Part shown: positions 55,395 to 64,000 of the stretch, in pieces
Layout: each line of letters starts with the position of its first letter
Position numbering within the stretch: position 1 is the first letter of the stretch
Source: Adineta vaga
Lineage: Eukaryota; Rotifera
Direction: 5' to 3'
Length of the DNA: 64,000 nucleotides
Assembly (NCBI GenBank): GCA_021613535.1
Contig: CP075493.1
Coordinates: 10,416,001 to 10,480,000 of the forward strand
Notes under the pieces: generated by a model
Told to the model about the DNA's origin: nothing
Database searches by the model: none
The model's input: the letters and a program-made list of their open reading frames with translations, nothing else
Program-made: the position numbers and the translations under genes

Positions 55395-57117
55395 ATGTCT
55401 GAAAACAAGCTTCTCGAAAAAGAAAAAGAACAATACATCGATATGGATAGTGACAGTGACAGTTATGACGATGAAATTAGATATGAAACTTTTAAAGAAG
55501 AAGGTGGAACTAATAATGGAACTGTTCAACAATCGATGAAACATTTTCAACCAACGAATAAAACTTTATCAAAGTATGTTAAATATGATAATAGAAGATA
55601 ATATTTTGTTTCTTCTTTGAAGATATGTTGATAAAATAGATATAAGTCCATATTCACCTCGTAGTGGTCATGTTGATGATGGGAAATATCGTTCAAAAGA
55701 TAAACATGATCGTGCTACAGTTGAACAAGTTCTTGATCCTCGAACACGTTTAATTCTATTTAAATTTCTTCAACAAGGTGTAGTCGAAGAAATCAATGGA
55801 TGTATATCGACGGGAAAAGAAGCAAATGTTTATTATGCTAAAGCAAATACCGATGAACATCGTGCAATTAAAGTTTATAAAACATCGATATTAGTTTTTA
55901 AAGATCGTGATAGATATGTTACAGGAGAATATCGTTTTCGTCATGGATATTCTCGACATAATCCAAGAAAAATGGTACGATTATGGGCAGAAAAAGAATA
56001 TAGAAATCTATCAAGATTACATTCAAATGGTGTACCATGTCCAAAACCAATAGCATTAAAAAATCATGTTTTAATCATGGAATTTATTGGTAAGATCTAC
56101 GAAGATAATTGACTTCTTACGATAGTTAAATGTAATACGTGGCTCGACGTAGATCGAGTAGATGAAATTAATGATATATAGAGAGAAATTGTTTTATTAC
56201 GTATGTTAGAAGAGCAACACCAACAATTCTATAGATCTAGTTGTTATAAATTTCATTTCGTTTATTTTATTTTAGGTGAAAATGGTTGGCCAGCTTTGAA
56301 ACTAAAAGATTCTCCTCTATTAGATGAAACTCAAGCATTTGCTCTCTATCTACAATTGATCCGTTATATGCGTATTATGTTTGTTAAATGCAAATTAATC
56401 CATGCAGATTTATCTGAATACAATCTTTTAATTGACTCAAAAAATCAATTATATGTCATCGATGTATCACAGTCTGTTGAACAAGCACATCCGAATGCTT
56501 TAGAATTTCTTCGAATGGATTGTCGAAATGTAACTGATTATTTTGCTAAACGATATGCATTAAAAACACTCTTAACTATGCAACAATTGTTTAATTATAT
56601 TACTGATCCAACTATTACTGATTCCAATGAAGAAGCTTATCTGGATAAAATGATTGAACAAGCAACTTATGAACGAACGAATGAAATAACAGATGAAGTT
56701 GATGAACGCGTTTTTCAAAAGATATTCATTCCTCAAACATTAGATGAGTATTGTGAAACAACATCAAAAGATATTCGTCAAGCATCGACAATCTTAGGCA
56801 TGAATGAAACGATGACTGGTGCACGTTTAGTACCAACTATACTCGATGAGCAAAATGATGAATCTACTAGTAGTAATAGTGATTCATCAGATTCTGACGA
56901 CAGTGATGCAAGTGATTATGCATCAGCTAATGAAGAAGTTGGAGAACAATCTGATCTGCAAGGAAATGTTCGTCCACGTGATGAATCACCCAATTCAAAA
57001 CGATTACGAAAACAAGCCGTTCGAGAACAGAAACGAGAAAAAAGAAAAACAAAAATACCAAAACATGTTAAAAAACGAGCTGAAAAACTTGGTGGTGATA
57101 AACGAAAACGGAAATGA
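55395..57117 (+). CDS. RIOK1: RIO kinase 1
   Basis: Three exons (55395 to about 55574, 55622-56090 and 56276-57117) give roughly 495 residues. An acidic N-terminus ([12 protein letters not shown]) precedes the RIO1 domain. The flexible-loop motif is [18 protein letters not shown], the catalytic loop [15 protein letters not shown], and the metal-binding block [20 protein letters not shown]. The C-terminal tail is acidic and then strongly basic ([16 protein letters not shown], then [19 protein letters not shown]), typical of RIOK1. It acts as an ATPase in late 40S ribosomal subunit maturation and, in animals, associates with PRMT5. The ATG is two bases after tttttatatag, an acceptor-like tract, 270 bases from the NDR stop. 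Confidence 0.95.
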
Positions 57118-60100
57118 TAAATATTTTATTTTGTTTTCTTTGTTTCAACAAAATAAACGTTGTTATCGAAGCATCCTACATATATTCTCTTTTCTTTCAT
57201 TAGAACAACTCAAAGTGCATTTCTCATCAATTTAGTTCTTCTTGAAAGAAAAGTGAAGCATATTTAAACTATTACGGATGTTGCAAATCCGTCGTATTTA
57301 ATTATAAATACTAGTAGAAGAGTCTCGTGATATCTAGAACAACTCATGTAAGTATAGAAACTACGATAGATAGTAACTGACTAAGAATTCTCTTTGAATT
57401 ATACAAACGTTACGAATACTGTACTTCCGAGATTAAATGTTCTTATTGATCATCGTTTTCCTGAACAACAAAAAAGAAAAGAAGAGATGAATTCATGTGG
57501 AAGATCAAACAAGAAGAATATCTACTTTGATGCGAATGATTGATAACACTACTCATTAATGTTGATGACATACCTTTCATAAAAATGTCATGCTACAGTT
57601 CTACGGCCTATCAATTTAACATGACGAAGCATTCTAATCCGAAATCTTCGGAATTTTGACAGGTATGAAATTCATTCGTTTCTAAAAATAGCAATCTATA
57701 GTTACAGTACATATATTTATAGAAATTCAGATCAAATTTAAGTATCAAATGAAAATAAATATTAATCATGAGATTTTTCTTCATGAAATATTCAATGAGC
57801 TATTTTATCGAAGAGTTTTATATATGTATATAAAAATAGATTTGAAATTAATCCACACCTACATATCATTTGAGCAGGTGTAAGAGAAAAAAAAAGAATT
57901 TCTTTCCTATACCCACATTCCTGATGATTAATTTATTCAACTTTGCATGTTTTACTATTCAGTCGTAGATAAATAATCAAATAAAAGATTATCTAACTGC
58001 AAAATAATAATTAGAAATATCTGTCAAAAGTGTATTAAATAAACTTTACATTCTACTTGATAGCATCGAGAAAAAGAATTACATTATATATATATATATA
58101 TATCCTAGATAATTCCCTTGATGATCCTTTAGTTGATTTTATGACTATGTTGTATTGATAAAAATAGATCAGAAAGATGGTTGCCCTTGAACTAATAAAC
58201 GATCCATTCTCTATGGAATCTAAATGTAGTCAACTGATTAATATGTCACATTTTAAATTTTCCTTTTCGTTTCACAATGATCGTATGTTGTTTTCTTTTG
58301 ACACGAAAGATACTTGTTTTTGTTCAAATTTCCACACACGTTTCTAACCATTACATTGCCTAGATTTCCATAGAGAATTAATAATATTATGACACATTTT
58401 AATATCTTTATTTGAATAGAAGGATCATTAAGGTCGATCTCAAATGAAAACAAAATATTGTCTTTCAAGATCTATCCGAGTAGATGTCAATTGATATTCT
58501 GTAATTAATTACACGTATTCGAAAATGTTAAAAGATAAGGTAATCAGACTAAATGTATAGAGTCGATTAGAATAATTATGTCTTGCTTCATTTCATTGAT
58601 ATTAGTAAATAGGAAACAAAACATATCAAATTCATGAGAGTTTTTCTAATCAATAAGAAAATAGTTGTTTACAACTAGGTCATCATGTTTCCTCGAGATA
58701 TAATAAGATGCGAAATATTTGATTGGTATACAGAACAAACACGTATAGTTCTTCATTAGAGAACAAAAGGAAAAAGAGATCATGTCAATCAACAGTAAGT
58801 GTGTGGGTTGTAATTAATTGGATAGAATTTTTACAAAACTTGAATGAATCTATCGTATCTCTTATTAATCATTAAACACATGCATTTTGAAAATTAACAT
58901 GAAGATCAGTTTTGATATGATTATTTGTAATTGAATTAACTATGAACTAATAAATTCCTATGATCGATTAGATAAGTAAATTTATTAGTATTAATAAGGT
59001 TATCTATACATATTTATACTCATTTGATTAGGTAGATTAATAAAATAACATGTTTCATTTTTCTTTTTGTAATTATAAACTATCTTATCATTGCCTATAT
59101 GATTAGACTAGAAAAAGATGTTAATTCACAAACATATTTGAAGTTGTTCTTTTTCAGAGAAATGAAATGAGAAGTTTTTTGTTTCGTCAAAGAATAGGAA
59201 TGTTGTTGTTGTTCCTTTTATCTTCAATCAATCATCATAGAATAAGTTTCATTCCATATTTATCTAATCAACAAACAAATAACTATGTAAAGAAGTTTTC
59301 TTTTACTTTAGATAAGTCTATATGATACTATTCTTTTTCTTTTGCCTTGTTGATGATTTATATATTGATGATATAAACATATCTTATTGTCTTTGTCAAA
59401 ACAAAAGAATTATTAGCATTGATGATGATAGACAGTGACATATGCGTAAGGTCAACTATTTTGACAGATATATATTTAACCAAACAGTAGAATGTGCCAT
59501 AATATGTCTAATAATCGTTAACAAAAATATGTTCGTAGAAATAAGGAAATTTGTTTGTTTGTTCTTTGAACAGGTGATTTTTATTTGTCATATAGAGTTA
59601 CCCTGTAAATTTTGAAAGAAAAAGTAAATCGTCCATTAGTGTAGGAAATGTGAACATTTATTCTAATCTATTTGTTTTGAACTATTATGAATTAGTTACG
59701 CTAGATGTAATAAAAATATGATATTTTACTTATTCTTCTTACCGGAAATGTGCCTTTTAGTAGATCAGATTGTCTTTTGTTGTTGTTTTTTTAATATAGT
59801 TGTATCATATTTATGTGTGAGATGTGGAAACATGGGTTTATTAGGCGGAAATGTGTTGCTTTTGAGCTTTATGATTCATTAAAGATATGTCAAAAAGATA
59901 GAAAAGAAAAAGGAGACATAATCAAAATCACTAGACTATCCTTTTCTTCTTCTTCTACTTCTCTCTTTCTCTCTATTCTTTCTTCTCGAAACAAAAATAG
60001 TGTAAGATAGTAAATCTACCAGCTAATAAAGAAAAGAAGAAGAAAAAAGCATCTATTTCTTTAAATAACATTGCCATACATAAGTGTACGAAAGACAAAT

Positions 60101-60199
60101 ATTATTTGCATATTCTAATAGAAAGTTCTGTTTTCTATTAAAGATAATTAATGATATAATAAAAGAAAAGTAAAGAAAAGACAACGAATTACAAATACA
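57118..60199. other. Gene-poor 3.1 kb region
   Basis: No gene, RNA or mobile element could be supported. AT-rich with short (AT)n runs (for example 58085-58102) and many short frames. A weak membrane-like frame on minus at 58253-58468 was considered and not accepted. The right end should carry the promoter of the GPCR at 60200. Confidence 0.4.
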
Positions 60200-62021
60200 A
60201 TGTCAACATTAGTTGAAATTGAACGATATATATCAATTTATGGACCATTTATTTTAGCAACACTTGGAATTATTGGAAATATTCTTTCAATATTAATCTT
60301 TCTTTCACCACGATATCGTCGACAATCGTCACATTTTTATTTATTATCTCTTGCTATATCTGATCTTTGTTTTCTTATTATTAATCTTATTGAAGATACA
60401 TTTCGTAATCATAATGAATTATATGGTTCACGTTTAAATTTTCTTGATCGTAGTTCAATATCAATGTGTATACTTGTACAATATGCGAGAAATCTAACAC
60501 GATCATTATCATCATGGATTATTGTTTCATTTACAATCGAACGTCTTCTTGTGGTATTCTATCCTTTAAAACGAGGAATTATTTGTCGTCGAAAAATCGC
60601 ACGTTTTGTTGTTTCAATTCTTTTCCTATTAAGTTTTGTGAGTCATATCAATGTTCCATTTCATTATGGAATTATTCCTTCATCAAATCCAAAGAAGAAA
60701 AATGAAACGATTTGTGATATTATACCAACATATCGTTCAATCTATATGCGATTTGCTATTGCAACAATGATTAGTGTTTATTTAGTTCCAATGTGTGTCA
60801 TTGGATTTGTTAATATGTTAATATGTTGTAAACTTTGGAGAAAAAGTTTATTAATGGATAAAGATGATACGAATATATCTTCGAAAGACAAGTAAAATCT
60901 TATTGATATTTGCAAATATATTTTTTCTTTCATTTTATTCTCTTTTCATAGACATGAAATCTTTTCGAGTCAACGATTATCATATTTTGCAAGATTTTTA
61001 ACATGTTTACATCTATCAAGACGATCATCAACTTCATCCACCGTTACAAAACAATCTCTACATGGACGAACTTCATCACTCAGTCAATATCAATCAATTG
61101 GACCGTGGTTAAATACAGATACAAATATAGCACAAGTCTGTATTGTCTATTTTAACTCTGTTGTCAACATCCTTTTCTGAAGGTTGTCTCTGATATTTGT
61201 CCTTATGTTACATTGCGCTGACAAAGTTACATATCCTTTTATGTTTTTTTTGTTTTGTTCGCCCTTAATTTTCGAGAAAGTACTAAAAAACAAATATGTT
61301 TTGGGGCGAATATTTCATTTCCTGTTCGTGTCTGTTTGATCCAATGATTCTTTAGTACTCCAAGTACTTGCTATGTATTTATAAGGATATTCACATGAAA
61401 TCATTAACAGAAAAGAAAAACCGGAAATTAAATACCAATAATTTGTCTCTTCTTACATAGGTTAATGGACACTTGATTAATGACGAACATCAAAATCAAC
61501 CACCACCACCTCGTTCTCCATCTACACTTTCAGCAAATTCTCATCAACAAACAAAAAAACCATCGGTCACTTCAATAAAAGCTCATATACAATCGCGAAC
61601 ACATCGTGTTACTGCAACGTTATTACTTGTTTCATGTTCATTTCTTCTATTAAACACACCTTATTGTCTTGTATGGATTGCAAATTATCTTCAGGATTTT
61701 GGTAATGCAACATTAATATCTCTGAAAGAAATAACCGAATTATTTATGTTGACGAATTTTTGTATTAATTTTCTGTTATATTGTGTTAGTGGAAAAGTAT
61801 TTCGAAATGAACTTGGTTATATATTACGATGTAAATGGAGAGAATTATATGATCGTAATGAAATTGAACGAGCAGCACGAAGAAAATCACGACCAAAAAT
61901 TGAAATACAATTGAACGAAGTAAAAGTAAAACCACGAACATCTTCATTTTGTCAAAATAATGATCAACCAAATCAACGATCATCATTTTCTATCTATACA
62001 AAAAAATTTCAACATTCATAA
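60200..62021 (+). CDS. Peptide-receptor-like rhodopsin GPCR
   Basis: Three exons (60200-60891, 60952-61135, 61461-62021) join in frame to 478 residues. TM1 has the GN motif (LATLGIIGNILSILIFL). TM2 reads FYLLSLAISDLCFLIINL with the conserved LAxxD. TM3 is preceded by CILV and ends in SWIIVSFTIERLLVVFYPLK, with ER in place of DR. TM5 ends VPMCVIGFVNMLICCKLW. The third cytoplasmic loop is long (over 150 residues), Ser/Thr-rich and split by both introns. TM6 is TATLLLVSCSFLLLNTPYCL. TM7 is FMLTNFCINFLLYCVSGKVF, with NFLLY in place of NPxxY. The ER-LVVFYPLK and TM7 patterns resemble neuropeptide receptors of the FMRFamide or thyrotropin-releasing type; ligand unknown. The second intron, 325 bases, is unusually long. 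Confidence 0.87.
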
Positions 62022-63706
62022 ATTAATGATTACAAATTATTTATATATAAATATATGTGCACGTGAAATCTTGTTGTTGTTGTTGTTTTTGTTTGTTCTT
62101 TCTTTTTTGAACTAATGAGAAGAAAAATGCATTGCATTAATTAAATTAACGAAAAGTCAAATAGAAAACGTACCTTTCTACTTGTACTTACTTTCAAAAA
62201 ATCACTCGAGTTTTTTTATTGTATGAAGTATAAGAAATGCAAGTGGATTAGTGGATGAAGCAATCTAACTTATTCTTTTTAAGACTGTTCTAATACTTAT
62301 TAGCAGATGAAGAATTCCTATATTTAATGAATAGAAGAGACAAAGTTTGAAGGATTATATATAATTATAAAAATCTTAATAAATCTTGTAAAATACATCA
62401 TTTATATAAATTCAATATTAGTACAAATAATAAACGAGATATAACATTGAAAAAGTTATATTAATGCACAATAGATTCACCTAATTTATCATATTATATC
62501 GACTTAACCAACAGATGGAGATAGTCATATATTCATAAAGTTCATTATGAGATCAATCAATGGATTTGTTCAATATCGATCCAATAAGTTTTCTTTCATA
62601 AACAAATATAAAGAAAATATTTCATTGTAAAGCATTCAAGACATGAACAATGAGTGAACAATTTGATAATATTGTATATTGAAAAGAATTGACTTCCATT
62701 TGAGAGAGAAACTATATATTATAAATATGAATTGACAGTCATTCCATTAGACGAGCACTATCATGTATTGCTCAAACTAGTACAACGAAAAATTAATATG
62801 AACATACTCAAATGTTTAACTTTTAATTATTATACTCCATGATATCTTCAAAGAACATAACATAATATTGTGAAGAAATATCAATTATTCAAATATTGAT
62901 ATTAAACTCGATTTCATTTATCTATGACATCAGTAACCACTTATAGTCATGGTTTCTTTTTTTCTTAAACAAAGTAGAGTAGATTTTTATAATTTCTTTA
63001 AATATTAGCAGTACCATTTCCGCAATGTAATCAGATGTGAGAAATAAATGTTAATTTTTTATTACGCCTACAACAACAACAAAAAATGTAATTTATAATG
63101 AATATTTTTCGTTATTCTTTCACGTAAAGCTTCATCAAACTATTTTTCTTCTCGCAAAATGATAGAAACATCAGATTGATAGCTCTGTAATTTCCGGTAA
63201 TTTCATTGTATTCAACGTTGATGATTTTATTTATGATCGTTCGAAATGCACACACTTCCGTACTTTGATTTGATCGTATTTATCATAGTCTATATTTACT
63301 AAGATACTAGAGAATGATGTGTCAATCTTGAATTCAAAATCTACTGTGAATGATGATGCTCAGCATATTGGAAAAACAAAGTTCGTTCAGTATATATATA
63401 GATATACAGTAAATTATTCTTTCTTTCTGATTACACATTTCAGATTTAATCTTGATATTTTAGTTATAAATTAATCAATAATAATAATGATGTCAATAAC
63501 AAAGAGAAAAATCTCTTTTGATATTTTGATATAAAGAGAAGAGATAATTATCTTTTATACATTGTCAATTGACAACAATTATTGTTTTCATATATGATAA
63601 ATAACAATAAAATATATTTAGTAAAAGCTAATGAATTACCTAAAGAAAAATTTCATTGAATAAATTATTAGAAAAATTCAATTATTCTTGATTTCATATT
63701 CTAGAA
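62022..63706. other. Intergenic, no gene seen
   Basis: About 1.7 kb of AT-rich sequence between the 3' ends of the GPCR (+) and the phosphate carrier (-). Nothing recognised except short A/T runs. Confidence 0.4.
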
Positions 63707-64000
63707 TTATTTATCACCTGTTGTCCCCATACCCATGACAGTTTTTAATGTATCATAAATCCACCATTGAAAACCAGTTAATGTTCCAATCATTAAAATT
63801 CGTGTCGGAAGATCTTTTCGACATAAATTAAAATAACCAAATTGTTTTGCAATATCTCTAATTGATCTATTTCTATATTCTGATTTAGCCATTAATGAAA
63901 CAAGTGAATCAGCTGGATGAGGAACAATAGCACAGATTATGCCAGCAATATAATCTGATGCAAATGTTAATCCTAATTGTGTACTTTTAGAATAATTTGA
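63707..64000 (-). CDS. Mitochondrial phosphate carrier (SLC25A3-like), 3' part
   Basis: The last coding part of a gene that continues beyond the window edge. On the minus strand it reads TFASDYIAGIICAIVPHPAD followed by SLVSLMAKSE, then GYFNLCRKDLPTRILMIGTL, TGFQWWIYDTLKTVMGMG and the stop. It carries the third carrier repeat signature PHPADSLVS (PxxD form) and the ending typical of phosphate carriers, RIxMIGTLTxxQWxIYDxxK. By family knowledge it imports phosphate with protons across the inner mitochondrial membrane. The final TTGDK resembles the TTGG end of plant carriers more than the vertebrate tail. The visible part is one uninterrupted exon; the rest is outside. Confidence 0.88.
   Translation of the reverse strand, partial: SNYSKSTQLGLTFASDYIAGIICAIVPHPADSLVSLMAKSEYRNRSIRDIAKQFGYFNLCRKDLPTRILMIGTLTGFQWWIYDTLKTVMGMGTTGDK

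Noticed and set aside
58253-58468. Minus-strand frame with a TM1-like IILLILYGNLGNVMV segment
   Set aside because: Suggestive of a GPCR fragment, but no further membrane segments or splice-linked exons were found nearby.

Overview
The window looks like nuclear DNA of a bdelloid rotifer (an Adineta/Rotaria-like animal). It is strongly AT-rich. Genes are packed closely, with many introns of about 50-60 bases bounded by GT/AG. The proteins are animal types: a Src-family kinase, NDR kinase, a discoidin-type receptor kinase, a Polycomb Scm homologue, RBBP6 and SAXO. They sit beside families abundant in bdelloids: divergent rhodopsin-like GPCRs, F-box/LRR-like proteins, an EGO-1/QDE-1-type RNA-dependent RNA polymerase, and enzymes that may be of foreign origin. 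Species assignment is inference. No transposon, rRNA, tRNA, CRISPR or prokaryotic operon was recognised.

Layout. 0.5-2.4 kb (+): SAXO-type ciliary microtubule protein. 2.9-5.7 kb (-): coiled-coil protein and RPA2. 6.0-7.0 kb (-): GPCR. 8.2-10.2 kb (+): F-box protein. 10.5-15.5 kb (-): RNA-dependent RNA polymerase. 16.7-16.9 kb (-): secreted prohormone-like peptide. 18.4-19.6 kb (-): CMSS1 and a NADAR-domain protein. 20.4-24.6 kb (-): TMEM63/CSC1 channel. 25.9-27.4 kb (+): GPCR. 27.6-30.7 kb (-): discoidin-type receptor kinase with a degenerate kinase domain. 33.9-35.5 kb (-): frameshifted F-box gene. 36.1-38.1 kb (+): B-box-like protein and a tandem W2-domain protein. 38.8-39.6 kb (+): GPCR pseudogene. 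39.9-42.0 kb (-): Scm. 42.9-46.8 kb (+): RBBP6. 47.2-48.8 kb (+): flavin monooxygenase. 49.2-49.5 kb (+): small NTF2-like protein. 50.1-57.1 kb (+): three kinase genes in a row (Src, NDR/STK38, RIOK1). 60.2-62.0 kb (+): peptide-receptor-like GPCR. 63.7 kb to the end (-): 3' end of a mitochondrial phosphate carrier. The 30.7-33.9 and 57.1-60.2 kb stretches hold no gene I can support.

The most coherent signal is in gene arrangement. Several same-strand neighbours are separated by only 43, 52 and 123 bases. Many start codons sit directly behind a pyrimidine-rich tract ending in AG, sometimes as CAG|ATGG. Spliced-leader trans-splicing is established in bdelloid rotifers, so these look like short operons resolved by trans-splicing: CMSS1-NADAR, B-box-W2 and possibly RPA2-coiled coil. 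Other points worth attention are the receptor kinase with DCA in place of DFG, the unassigned secreted prohormone, the W2-W2 protein and two decaying genes.
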